NCBI GenBank assembly: GCA_947466075.1
Contig: CANIBP010000034.1
Coordinates: 1 to 64,000 of the forward strand
Reading direction: 5' to 3'
DNA: 64,000 bases
Source: Verrucomicrobiaceae bacterium
Lineage (GTDB): Bacteria > Verrucomicrobiota > Verrucomicrobiia > Verrucomicrobiales > Verrucomicrobiaceae
The notes beneath the pieces were generated by a model. It was given only the letters and a program-made list of their open reading frames with translations. It was not told the DNA's origin and ran no database searches. The position numbers and the translations under genes are program-made. Below are positions 18,607 through 27,935 of the stretch, piece after piece (positions within the stretch are counted from its first letter, which is position 1; every line of letters starts with the position of its first letter).

Positions 18607-19197
18607 ATGCAGCCGACGCCAATCGCCGAAGACATGGCGAAGCTTAAAACGCTTCTGCATGACTCATTGTCGCCGCATCTGTCAGCAACGCAGCAAAAGG
18701 ACATGCGCATCCTCAATCTCGCCTGCGGACGGTGCGATGAGGCGGAGACACTGATTAAGGTTGGCTCCGAACTCACCAAAGGGGGCGATGTCGAAATGAT
18801 CGGTGCCGACATCCGCATTCGCGAGATTCGGCAGGCACGCGAAACACACAGTCATCTGCCAGCGCAGTTTTTGATCGAAGACGCCACGAAGATCAACGAG
18901 CACAAAGAACTCGGCGACGATTTCAACATTGTCTTCATGCGTCACCAAAACTTTTGGCATGGGCAAGAGCTGTGGAAGAAGATATTCGACCAAGGCATCG
19001 CCAAACTTCGGCCCGATGGCATGCTCGTTATTACCAGCTACTTTGATGTCGAACACCGGCTCGCGTTGCGTGCACTCGAGGCACTGGGCATGGAAGTCGT
19101 CAGCAACCGCCGCAACAAGGCCAGTCGCGCTTTGAGTGACGCTGCCGGCAAATCCGTGGACCGCTGGGTCGCCGTTTTGCGGCGGCGGCAGGCCTGA
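18607..19197 (+). CDS. Class I SAM-dependent methyltransferase
   Basis: A 196-residue protein with the Rossmann-type methyltransferase fold. Motif I is ILNLACGRCDEAETL near residue 35, an acidic residue ends strand 2 (GADIRIREI), motif III/IV appears as FNIVFMRHQNF, and the terminal strands read LRPDGMLVITSYFDVEH. The substrate is unknown; there is no similarity visible to specific named enzymes. Its start is three bases beyond the trpB stop, so it is probably co-translated with trpB although a link with tryptophan synthesis is not evident. Confidence 0.8.
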   Translation: MQPTPIAEDMAKLKTLLHDSLSPHLSATQQKDMRILNLACGRCDEAETLIKVGSELTKGGDVEMIGADIRIREIRQARETHSHLPAQFLIEDATKINEHKELGDDFNIVFMRHQNFWHGQELWKKIFDQGIAKLRPDGMLVITSYFDVEHRLALRALEALGMEVVSNRRNKASRALSDAAGKSVDRWVAVLRRRQA

Positions 19198-19265
19198 GAC
19201 AGGTCGCCAAGACCATTTACAAGACCCCGGCAAGGCGGTAAACTCACGCCCCTCTACCAAAACTC

Positions 19266-21434
19266 ATGAATCGTCTTCCTTTCGTTTTCACACTCGTGGT
19301 GGCCATCGTTCTGGCTGCACCAGTGTCGCACGCACAATCCATTGATGCGAGCAGCGAGGTGGCAGACCAGTACTTCCGCGGCTTCGTGCTCAACAACGAG
19401 GCTGCTAAGATCGAGGCCGCCGGTGATCTATCGCTCGCGCAGACCAAGTTCAAGCAGGCCGGCGAGATCATGGACAGCATCGCCCGCAATTACCCGACCT
19501 GGCAGCCGGAGATGCGTGCCAGCCGCCAGCAGAAGATTCAGGACGCCCTCACGCGAATTGCGGCACGACTGGCCCAGCAGAACTCGCTTGCTCCTATGCC
19601 GGCGGTTGAGGCAATTCCAGCGCCACAGGTGAATGTGCCTCCAGCACCATCCCCCAGCGGCATTCCTGCACCAGGCATGCTGGCGCAGCCCGCCCCCGCC
19701 ATGCCTTCCTCGCCCGGCTCGCTGCCGAGCCTCAATGACATGCTGCGCCAATGGGAGGACATGTACAAAAAACGTGTGCAGGAGTTGGAAGCGCAGAACA
19801 ACCAGCAGCAGGTCGATCTCAGCAAATGGCAGAACTGGTATCAGTGGGCCTCGGGTGAAATAACCACGGCGCGCGCGCAAAACGACGCACTCGGCAAAAA
19901 ATCCGCTGTCATGGAGCAAAGCATCCTCGCCATGGGCAGAGATGTCGAGGAAGGCCGCGCGGCTAAGGTCCAGCTCGACAAACTGATGGAAGAAAAAATG
20001 GCGGTTGAGTTGGAGATGCGCAAAAATGGCCAGCGCCTGATGGCCGCCGAAAACGCCGCCAAAGATGCATCGGAAAAATTAGCCGCTGCCTCCATCCGCA
20101 TCACTTCGGTTGAGCAAGAGCGTGATAAAATTCTCAAAGAACGCGACCAAATCGTGAAGGAACGCGATACCGCCATGCAGCAGCGTGATGATGCGGTAAA
20201 ACAGATGGGTGTAGCCACCAAGCAACGCGACGCTGCCAGTGCCCGCAGTCTGGGATTGCAGACAGAACTCGATGAAGTGAAGAAAAAGAGCGGTAGCGCC
20301 GAAATGAAGCGCCTGATCGCCGAAAACGAACGCTTAAAGCAAGAACTCGTCGATGCGCAGAAGCAGGTCGCAAGCCTGAAGAGTGATGTAACCCGCAAGG
20401 ACAAAGAAATCACGGATCTACGCGGCCAGCTCACCGGTTTACAGGGCCAACTGGCCGAGTTACGCAAAGAAAGTGGCACCTATCAAATACAGGTGGCCGA
20501 GTTGACCAAGCAGCTCAAGGAAATGCAGGCCGGCATGGACACCAAGGTTGCCGCTACACCCGAACTCACGCAGGAAAACGAAATGCTGCGCGGCATCATT
20601 ATGCGCCAGCTCCGCGAGCAGCGCCGCCAGCAGGCCGCCAAAGATCTCGTCATCACCGAACTGCAAAAGATGGAGAATTCCTCCAATGATCTCGTCAAAC
20701 AGGTCGAGGAGATGAAAAGCGCACGGATGATTCTGACGCCGGACGAAGAAAAACTCTTCTCCGACCCAGTGGCAAAGGAACTTCTCGGCCCGAATGGGGT
20801 GCAGGCCACACTCATTGCCAGTGCAAAGCCTGACAATACAAAAAAGCCCATACCAGCATCCGGAGCCACCGATACACTGATTAACCAAGCCAACGAAGCC
20901 TACATGAACAAGGATTTTGAAGGTTCCGCGAAGCTCTACCAAGACGCACTCCGCACCGAACCCAAAAATGTCTCCGCGCTCATCGGTCTTGGCATGGCAC
21001 GTCAGCGTGACAACAAGCACGCCGAAGCAGAGGTCGCACTACAAAAAGCGCTGGCCTACGATCCTACCAACGAACCCGCCTCCTTTGCGCTCGGTGTCAC
21101 CTACTTCAAACAAGAGCGCTGGAAGGATGCCATGACCTACTTCGAGAAAAGCCTCTCCAAACGCCCCGACAACGCCAGCGGTAGACATTACCTCGGCATT
21201 ATTGCCACAAAATTGAGCCTGCTCGAACGGGCTGAACGCGAGTTCAAGACCGCTCTCGCCATTGACCCCGCCTATGGCGAAGCGCATTTCAATCTGGCTG
21301 TCCTATACGTCACGTGGGATCCGCCGCAGTGGGACAAAGCGCGTGCTGAATACAGTGAAGCGATCAAGAAAGGCGTAAAAACCGACGCGAATCTAGAAAA
21401 GCTGCTCGAAGGCGGCAAGGTTTCGCAACGCTAG
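19266..21434 (+). CDS. Secreted coiled-coil and TPR protein
   Basis: A 722-residue protein with a signal peptide (FVFTLVVAIVLAAPVSHA). After an N-terminal helical region (20-100) comes a Pro-rich linker (about 112-152, many PAPSP/PAP units), then a long coiled coil (about 160-490) with repeats such as QERDKILKERDQIVKERD, and four or more tetratricopeptide repeats (about 535-700, for example ALIGLGMARQRDNKHAEAEVALQKALAYDP). It probably acts as an envelope scaffold binding partner proteins through the TPRs. The layout recalls YbgF/CpoB-type proteins (coiled coil then TPR) but is far longer. It is not assigned to a known system; neighbours give no clear functional clue. Confidence 0.82.
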   Translation: MNRLPFVFTLVVAIVLAAPVSHAQSIDASSEVADQYFRGFVLNNEAAKIEAAGDLSLAQTKFKQAGEIMDSIARNYPTWQPEMRASRQQKIQDALTRIAARLAQQNSLAPMPAVEAIPAPQVNVPPAPSPSGIPAPGMLAQPAPAMPSSPGSLPSLNDMLRQWEDMYKKRVQELEAQNNQQQVDLSKWQNWYQWASGEITTARAQNDALGKKSAVMEQSILAMGRDVEEGRAAKVQLDKLMEEKMAVELEMRKNGQRLMAAENAAKDASEKLAAASIRITSVEQERDKILKERDQIVKERDTAMQQRDDAVKQMGVATKQRDAASARSLGLQTELDEVKKKSGSAEMKRLIAENERLKQELVDAQKQVASLKSDVTRKDKEITDLRGQLTGLQGQLAELRKESGTYQIQVAELTKQLKEMQAGMDTKVAATPELTQENEMLRGIIMRQLREQRRQQAAKDLVITELQKMENSSNDLVKQVEEMKSARMILTPDEEKLFSDPVAKELLGPNGVQATLIASAKPDNTKKPIPASGATDTLINQANEAYMNKDFEGSAKLYQDALRTEPKNVSALIGLGMARQRDNKHAEAEVALQKALAYDPTNEPASFALGVTYFKQERWKDAMTYFEKSLSKRPDNASGRHYLGIIATKLSLLERAEREFKTALAIDPAYGEAHFNLAVLYVTWDPPQWDKARAEYSEAIKKGVKTDANLEKLLEGGKVSQR

Positions 21435-21462
21435 GCAAAGGCACGCCGTTCATGTGAGCCAC

Positions 21463-23418
21463 ATGAACATCGTTCAAGCATTCGCCCTACTCCTTACGGC
21501 TTCAAGCGCTGCGGCACAGCCGCAGAAACATCTGATCCTCGACTCACGCATCATTGAGCGTGTCGTAAATGCCAAACTGGTGCTTGGAACGCCGGAAAAG
21601 CATGCGGGGAATCCGTTGTTTCAAGCAGACAAACCGTGGGAGAACTCGATGAACAATCTCTATCCCAACGCGGTGTGGGACGAGCAGGAGAAGGTGTTTA
21701 AGCTGTGGTACAAATGTGTGCTGGCCGATAAGGAGGTGATAGCGCAGATGGATCAGCCAAGCACGGTGCATGATGTCGGCTGGTATCTACTCTACGCGAC
21801 TTCCAAAGACGGTGTGAAGTGGGACAAACCTGAACTGGGCCTGCATAAGTTCGCTGGCAGCACCGCCAACAACATTGTGGCACGGGACTGCCCAAATGTA
21901 GGCGTGTTCAAAGACCTGCACGATATGGATAACTCACGCCGCTACAAAATGGTGAGCGATGTTGGTCTCGGGAAGCCGCAGGTTCGTTTTTCCGCCGACG
22001 GCATCCATTGGAGAGATGCCATCCAAGCCAAGGGCTTCGGCGCACAGAACGGCGACACGCATAACAATTCGTTCTGGGACGAGCGCAGCGGCAAATACCT
22101 GAGGTTCACGAAGCTTTATCTCGGCGAACGGCTCGTGGCCCGCTTTGAGAGCGATGACTTCATCAACTGGAAGAATAACGGCCTCGTGCTACGCTCCAGC
22201 ATTGATGGAGGCCGCGCCAGTCAAACCTACTGCATGCCGGTGTTCCGCTATGGCAGCATCTATCTGGGCTATGTGATGATGTATAACGTCGGTAACGGCC
22301 GCACGGTCGATTGTGAATTGGCGTGGAGCCAAGACGGCCTCAAATGGCAGCGCGTGGCTCCTGGCACGCCCTTCATCCCGCGTGGAGTGAAGGGTGCTTA
22401 TGACAGCGAATGCATCTACGCCATGGCTGGACCACCCGTTCTCCAAAACGGAAAACTCATGATCTTCTATGGTGGAGATGACTTCCCGCACACTGGTTGG
22501 AAGCGTAACTGTCTGCCCTGCCTAGCCACGTTACGCCCCGACGGCTTTGCCGGTTATGAACCTGAAGACGCAAGTAAAGCTGCCACAATCATTACGATCG
22601 CATTCCGAGCTACCACGGTTGGCATCAGTGCCGATGTTTCAGCAGGTGGCAGCATTCAAATCAAGGCACTGGATGACCAAAATGTGCTGTTGGATGAGAC
22701 CGAAGACATCACCGGTGATGTGACCGATGCCGAACTCAAATGGAAGCACGTTGCTATGGCTGGCAAAGACGTGCATTTCGAGATTCAATTGAACCATGCG
22801 CGAATCTACGCCCTCAACGGCATCGATTTGATTCAACAAGAGCCTAAGCAGCCGGAAAATCCTTTGAAGGCAGTGGATCGCAAGATTCATCTGGTCTCAA
22901 ATAAGGTAATTTCGTTCGATACGAATGCGCAGGGCTGGAAGGGCGTTGATCAAATCGAGCATCATGCCGGTGGCGGCGCCAAAGGCGGCTACATTCATGT
23001 TTCGCGTGCCGGTAGAGCACTGCCAATTGCGCTTTCACCAGTGACTGCGGCTGAATCGCCGCTTGCCGGGGACTGGTCACAGATCATCGGCGGCAAAGGC
23101 GCTGAGATCACCTGCCTGATGCGTTCGGCAAAGTCGGGTAGGCGCGTGATGATCGAGCTATTCGCTCGTGACATTGCTCAATGGCAGTTTGAGACGAGCG
23201 CCACCTTTGGCAGCGAATGGGAACAGGCCAAGGCCACGCTGCGCCATGATTGGAGCGATGAGGAGGCGATAGGAGTAGGATGGAAGCGCTCCGCCAACGG
23301 CTTTTCATGGCCGGAGACGATTCAGAACATCGGCAAGGTCGTAATCGTCCCCAGCGCGGCAGGTGCACAGGTGAGCTTCGATCTCGATGAAGTAAACGTC
23401 CGTGGCGTGGCGAACTAA
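21463..23418 (+). CDS. Secreted five-bladed-propeller (GH32/43-like) protein
   Basis: A 651-residue protein with a signal peptide (IVQAFALLLTASSAAAQP). Residues about 20-370 form the propeller typical of GH32/GH43-like proteins in this phylum, with motifs YPNAVWDEQEKVFKLWYKC, LLYATSKDGVKWDKPELG, KTGWKRNCLPCL-like and YDSECIYAMAGPPV. The C-terminal 280 residues are beta-sandwich-like, with a JELLY-roll-like second half. A GTG at 21454 is an alternative start. Catalytic carboxylates cannot be placed with confidence; a polysaccharide-active role is inferred from the fold. The 3' fragment at the window start is of the same kind. Confidence 0.78.
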   Translation: MNIVQAFALLLTASSAAAQPQKHLILDSRIIERVVNAKLVLGTPEKHAGNPLFQADKPWENSMNNLYPNAVWDEQEKVFKLWYKCVLADKEVIAQMDQPSTVHDVGWYLLYATSKDGVKWDKPELGLHKFAGSTANNIVARDCPNVGVFKDLHDMDNSRRYKMVSDVGLGKPQVRFSADGIHWRDAIQAKGFGAQNGDTHNNSFWDERSGKYLRFTKLYLGERLVARFESDDFINWKNNGLVLRSSIDGGRASQTYCMPVFRYGSIYLGYVMMYNVGNGRTVDCELAWSQDGLKWQRVAPGTPFIPRGVKGAYDSECIYAMAGPPVLQNGKLMIFYGGDDFPHTGWKRNCLPCLATLRPDGFAGYEPEDASKAATIITIAFRATTVGISADVSAGGSIQIKALDDQNVLLDETEDITGDVTDAELKWKHVAMAGKDVHFEIQLNHARIYALNGIDLIQQEPKQPENPLKAVDRKIHLVSNKVISFDTNAQGWKGVDQIEHHAGGGAKGGYIHVSRAGRALPIALSPVTAAESPLAGDWSQIIGGKGAEITCLMRSAKSGRRVMIELFARDIAQWQFETSATFGSEWEQAKATLRHDWSDEEAIGVGWKRSANGFSWPETIQNIGKVVIVPSAAGAQVSFDLDEVNVRGVAN

Positions 23419-23420
23419 GA

Positions 23421-25007
23421 TCAGGGACGAATTTCTTCACCCGTGGTCGCATTCGCGAGCGTGATCTGCTCGCGATGGAAGGCGGGATCGCTACGGAAGG
23501 TGAGGCGGGCTTGATATTTGCGTTCGAGATCGACGAGGAGTTCGCCGTCTTCTGTTTTGAGACGTGCAAGCACTTCGGGATGCACAACGACGATGAGACT
23601 CTTTTGATCGTCCTTGGCACGGCCAAGAACACTGACGAGGCGGCGCTGTAGCTCGACGCTCATGGTGAGCGGTGTTTTGACCTGACCATGGCCTTTGCAG
23701 TACGGGCAGGCTTCGTAAAGCGTGGTGCCGAGGCTTTCATTGAGGCGCTGGCGCGTCATTTCCATGAGGCCAAACTGCGAGATGGGCAGAACTTGAGTCT
23801 TGGCCTTGTCACGCTTGAGATGATCAAGCATGAGCTTGTACACGGCCTGCTGATCACGGCGTTGCTTCATGTCGATGAAGTCCACGACGATAAGACCACC
23901 CATGTTGCGCAGGCGAAGCTGACGGGCGACTTCGGCGGCGGCTTCGAGGTTGGTTTCGAGCAGGAGTTTATCGACATCCTTGTGGCCTTTGTTGCGACCG
24001 GTATTGACGTCGATGGAGACGAGGGCCTCGGTTTGGTCGATGACGATGTAGCCACCGCAGGGCATCCACACCTGGCGGTAGAAGGCGTTGTCGATCTGCT
24101 TCTGGATGCCGTAGTGCTCGAAGATAGTGCTTTGGCCTTGGTAGTGGTTGATGCGGCGCTTTGCACGGCCGGAGATGTGCGCGGCCATGCGCTGCATGCG
24201 CTCGACGGTGGCTTGATCATCACAAGCGACTTCGTCGATGTCTTCGGTGAGGAAGTCACGCACAGTGCGTTCCACGAGATCAGGCTCCTGGAAGCAACAG
24301 ACGGGCGCGTTTTGACCGTCGCGCTTGGCAACGATCTGATCCCACTCATCGAGCAGGATGTTCAAGTCGCGCACGATGTGACGAGCTCGTTTGCCAGAAG
24401 CCTCAGTTCGCAAAATGATGCCCATGCCCTCAGGTAGGCTAATTTTTTCAATGATCTTGCGGAGGCGAGAGCGCTCTTTTGGATCTTCGATTTTACGCGA
24501 GATGCCGCAGGTGTCGTTAAGCGGCATCAAGACGAGTAAACGGCCAGCGAGAGAGATGTTGGTGGTGACACGCGGGCCTTTGTTACCCACGGGGCCCTTG
24601 GTGACCTGAACCATGATCTCGGAGCCGATTGGATAGAGCGTGGGGATGTCTTTGGCTTCGATGCGCTTCTTCTTTTTGCTGCCACCACGATTGATTTCTT
24701 CGAGACCGGCATCGAGCGCGGCAGGAATAGCATCCCAGAAGTGCAGGAAAGCGTTTTTATCGAAACCGATGTCGATGAACATGGCTTTGAGCCCCTGCTC
24801 AATGTTGCGGATGCGCCCTTTGAAGACACTGCCAATGAGGCTGTTCGTGCCAACACGCTCGATGTTGTATTCTTCAACGACACCCTTGTCGAGCAGGGCG
24901 ACGCGGTTTTCCAACTTCTCGCAGTTGATGACAAGGCGCACGCCACTTTTGATGTCGCGTTTACCGGTGAGTAATTCTTTAATTCTTTGAACGAAGGTCA
25001 ATGCCAT
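23421..25007 (-). CDS. rng: Ribonuclease G/E family endoribonuclease
   Basis: A 528-residue RNase G-type enzyme that processes rRNA and degrades mRNA. An S1 RNA-binding domain lies at about 55-160 (GSVFKGRIRNIEQGLKAMFI, with a KKKKR insertion), followed by the RNase H-like/DNase I-like catalytic core. Metal ligands are D333 (VSIDVNTGRNKG) and D376 (LIVVDFIDM), and the zinc-link equivalent is CPYCKGHGQVKT near residue 430. It lacks the C-terminal degradosome scaffold of RNase E. It lies downstream of mrdA and the mre genes, the same neighbourhood as in Escherichia coli, where rng follows mreBCD. Confidence 0.93.
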   Translation of the reverse strand: MALTFVQRIKELLTGKRDIKSGVRLVINCEKLENRVALLDKGVVEEYNIERVGTNSLIGSVFKGRIRNIEQGLKAMFIDIGFDKNAFLHFWDAIPAALDAGLEEINRGGSKKKKRIEAKDIPTLYPIGSEIMVQVTKGPVGNKGPRVTTNISLAGRLLVLMPLNDTCGISRKIEDPKERSRLRKIIEKISLPEGMGIILRTEASGKRARHIVRDLNILLDEWDQIVAKRDGQNAPVCCFQEPDLVERTVRDFLTEDIDEVACDDQATVERMQRMAAHISGRAKRRINHYQGQSTIFEHYGIQKQIDNAFYRQVWMPCGGYIVIDQTEALVSIDVNTGRNKGHKDVDKLLLETNLEAAAEVARQLRLRNMGGLIVVDFIDMKQRRDQQAVYKLMLDHLKRDKAKTQVLPISQFGLMEMTRQRLNESLGTTLYEACPYCKGHGQVKTPLTMSVELQRRLVSVLGRAKDDQKSLIVVVHPEVLARLKTEDGELLVDLERKYQARLTFRSDPAFHREQITLANATTGEEIRP

Positions 25008-25039
25008 GGTGGTTGGTCTCTCTGAAATGTTGCGGCTCT

Positions 25040-27325
25040 TCAGCGAAAGAGCTTGCGGAAAAATCCGCCGCCGCTGGGTGCGGGTTCGGATGGTTTGGTT
25101 TCTTGTGAGCTGCCCCGGTTGAAGATACCGACCCTGCGCACTGGCACGGCTTTGGGTACATTCTGTCCGGAGCTGCTACCTGCCGATCCCGCTGAATCGG
25201 CCTGACGTTTAATGTTTGGCGTCGTGTTCACACGCGGCGCAGCATCATCCAACGGTTCTGCCGAAGGCGAACCCGTGCCTACGTCGCCGTCTTCATCAGC
25301 GCCAGGTGCCTCTGGCACGGCAGCAACTGCATATTGGACGGTTAAGATAGGATTGAAATGACCTTCCGCAGGCGGCAGGGCCTCAATGGCGATATTGTAG
25401 GAACCTTTGTCGAGAGCCAGGCACTGTTCCAACACACGGCGTGCGAGGGGCGCCGCGCAGGAACCTCCTGATTTACCGTTCTGAATCAGAACGCAGCAGG
25501 CGAACCTAGGATTTACATACGGGGCAAAGCTGATGAACCAAGTGTGGTTGTCGTCGTGCTTAACGCGACGTTCATCGAGCCGCCAGTTCTGCGCGGTACC
25601 AGTCTTGCCTGCGACCTCAACACCTGTGATGCGCGCGGACTTGCCGGTCCCACCGGGGTCGTTGACAACTTTCCACATGCCTTTGCGAATGATCTCGATC
25701 TCATCGGCCTTCACGTTCGCCGAGAGGTCGCCACGTATGCTGGGAGGATTGTCGAGCACGACTTGATCGTGATCCATGACTCGCTTGAGCAGGTGAGGGA
25801 ACCAAGATTTACCGCCATTAGCGACCGTGGCAGCGACGGACGCCATCTGCAGGGGCGAGGCAAGAACCATACCTTGACCAATAGATGTGTTTGCGGTGTA
25901 GCCGTCGCTCCAACGTTCATTAGGACGATGTGCGCGCAGCCAATCTGGATTTGGAAGAATTCCGGAATCTTCATCCTCCAACTCGATGCCGGTTTTTTCA
26001 CCAACGCCGAGAATTTTGCCAACCTTGGTGATGTTGGCGATACCAGCGGCATTGCCATAACGGTAGAAAAAGCAATTGCAGGACTGCTTGATAGCATCGC
26101 TAAGGCCAAGTGTGCCGTGAGAGCCGCCGCTTTGTCGCTGGATCCAGCATTGCATAGCGGTGTTACCGTAGGTGACGCTGCCACTGCAGTTGAACGTGGA
26201 CTTTTGAATACCCGCGAGACAGCCCGCAAAGGAGATCGGAATCTTGAAAGTGGAGCCGGGGGCGTGGCCTTTCACGGCACGATTGAGGAGCGGAACAGTC
26301 TTATTCCCGAGAAGAGCATCCCAGTCGGATTGCTGAATACTTGGAATAAACTGGTTAGGGTCGAAGGAAGGTACGGAAACCATCGAAAGAACCTCGCCGG
26401 ATGCCGGATCAATCACGACGACTGCACCACGTCCGATTTTCGCATCACGCAAAGCTTTGTCGGCGATGATTTGCATACGAACGTCAAGGGTAAGATGGAC
26501 ATCGTTCCCTTTGCGCGGCTCTTCATATTCCTCATCGACTTCGCCGATAATTCTACCGCGTTGATCGCGCTGCATGACACGCACACCAGGCTTGCCACGC
26601 AGGTAGTTATCAAAATTTTTCTCTACGCCCGCACCGCCGAAATCATCAGGCACGTAATAGTCCCAGCCTTTGCGTTCTTCGGCGGAGACACGCTGATCAT
26701 CCGGTAGACGCACGTAGCCGAGGATATGGCAGGCGATTGATTTGAGCGGATAAACACGCGAGGCACGCTCGGCGACAGTCACTCCAGGCAGACCTAAGTT
26801 GTGTTCCGCGATGCGGCTGAGCTCAGCGAAGGTGAGATCATCGCGATACACCCAGGGCACGGCACCGCCAAAACTACGAAAATGCACGCGCAGCGAATCC
26901 ACTGAGTAATCCTTGTGGACGCCCATTTCTCGCATGCGCTCGGCAATCGTGTCCTCAAATATCTTATAGATGTCGACTTCAGATTTTTGCCGCCTGATAC
27001 CTTTTTCAACAACTTCGAACGGCATCTCAGGAATGGCCGTCTTGAGAATTTTGGCCGTGCGTTTGAACTCCGTGACGACTTCGGCGAGATTAATGCGCAC
27101 CTCGAAGCTGGCCTTGTTGGTGGCAAGAACGATGCCATTGCGGTCCTTGATCTCGCCTCGTGGCCCAGGAATGCGGGCGCGCTCTTTTTTTGCGCCGGGA
27201 ATCATCTTGGCAAATTCCTCCCGACGGTCGATTTGCAATGACCACAACCGGTATACGAGCAGGCCAAACCCGCACAGCATAGCGAGCGTGAAAAGATAAA
27301 GACGGAAGCGGTATTTAACGACCAT
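25040..27325 (-). CDS. mrdA: Penicillin-binding protein 2 (elongasome transpeptidase)
   Basis: A 761-residue class B PBP that cross-links peptidoglycan during side-wall growth. An N-terminal transmembrane helix (LYLFTLAMLCGFGLLVY) anchors it, the pedestal follows to about 260, and the transpeptidase domain contains S358TFK361, S415CN417 and K573TG. After about residue 690 comes a Pro/Ser/Gly-rich tail of about 70 residues that is longer than in typical relatives. It overlaps mreD by 11 bases and precedes rng, so it belongs to the shape operon. No rodA gene is adjacent. Confidence 0.93.
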   Translation of the reverse strand: MVVKYRFRLYLFTLAMLCGFGLLVYRLWSLQIDRREEFAKMIPGAKKERARIPGPRGEIKDRNGIVLATNKASFEVRINLAEVVTEFKRTAKILKTAIPEMPFEVVEKGIRRQKSEVDIYKIFEDTIAERMREMGVHKDYSVDSLRVHFRSFGGAVPWVYRDDLTFAELSRIAEHNLGLPGVTVAERASRVYPLKSIACHILGYVRLPDDQRVSAEERKGWDYYVPDDFGGAGVEKNFDNYLRGKPGVRVMQRDQRGRIIGEVDEEYEEPRKGNDVHLTLDVRMQIIADKALRDAKIGRGAVVVIDPASGEVLSMVSVPSFDPNQFIPSIQQSDWDALLGNKTVPLLNRAVKGHAPGSTFKIPISFAGCLAGIQKSTFNCSGSVTYGNTAMQCWIQRQSGGSHGTLGLSDAIKQSCNCFFYRYGNAAGIANITKVGKILGVGEKTGIELEDEDSGILPNPDWLRAHRPNERWSDGYTANTSIGQGMVLASPLQMASVAATVANGGKSWFPHLLKRVMDHDQVVLDNPPSIRGDLSANVKADEIEIIRKGMWKVVNDPGGTGKSARITGVEVAGKTGTAQNWRLDERRVKHDDNHTWFISFAPYVNPRFACCVLIQNGKSGGSCAAPLARRVLEQCLALDKGSYNIAIEALPPAEGHFNPILTVQYAVAAVPEAPGADEDGDVGTGSPSAEPLDDAAPRVNTTPNIKRQADSAGSAGSSSGQNVPKAVPVRRVGIFNRGSSQETKPSEPAPSGGGFFRKLFR

Positions 27326-27929
27326 CGAAGCGGTACCTCAGTCCTTCGTATTTGATTTCATAACTCGACAGACGAGCCAGCGAGTACAGTAACAGGAAAA
27401 TAAGCGGCGCGGCCAACATCGCCAAAAGAGTGTCGGTGATCATCTTCGACCAGACGCCCATCGGAAACTGCAGGGAGCCGCGCAGAAACGTGATGATAAG
27501 GTATTGCGATAGCAGCCACATGAAAGTGGCCACACCGACCATGAGCACAGGCAGTTCCAAGCGCCCGCGTTTGAACAATGGACGGATGCCCTGCATGAGC
27601 GTTCCAAGCATGGCAAACAAGACAATGGAAAGTCCAAACGGCTGGGGATGACTGCCGGCACCGAGTTCAGAATCTGCTCCGGTGCCAAAGACGTCCTCAG
27701 CACCCGCCAGACTCTCGACCACGCCTGGCAGATAACGTGCATCCCAGATGAAGCCGGTGATGAACGCGAGGATTAGCATCACCCCAAACGGTGCCGCCAC
27801 GGATGCACTGAAGAAAAACACCGCCGGCAAAAATAGCGTAGCAAACTGGGCGATCTCCAATCCAGGGATAAACTCCTGCACCATGAAGGTAAGCAGCAGT
27901 AGAATGATGGAGATCGGATGAAACAGCAT
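27315..27929 (-). CDS. mreD: MreD-like rod-shape membrane protein
   Basis: A 204-residue protein with about five or six transmembrane segments (for example IILLLLTFMVQEFIPGL, SVAAPFGVMLILAFITGFIW, SIVLFAMLGTLMQGI, LMVGVATFMWLLSQYLII). MreD is poorly conserved, so the call rests on size, topology and position between mreC and mrdA. It should link the cytoplasmic MreB filament to wall synthases. It starts six bases after mreC ends and its end overlaps mrdA, indicating one transcript. Confidence 0.8.
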   Translation of the reverse strand: MLFHPISIILLLLTFMVQEFIPGLEIAQFATLFLPAVFFFSASVAAPFGVMLILAFITGFIWDARYLPGVVESLAGAEDVFGTGADSELGAGSHPQPFGLSIVLFAMLGTLMQGIRPLFKRGRLELPVLMVGVATFMWLLSQYLIITFLRGSLQFPMGVWSKMITDTLLAMLAAPLIFLLLYSLARLSSYEIKYEGLRYRFDGR

Positions 27930-27935
27930 GGCGGC

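Noticed and set aside
25544..26707. 387-codon frame opposite mrdA
   Set aside because: mrdA has all three transpeptidase motifs; the opposite frame shows none.
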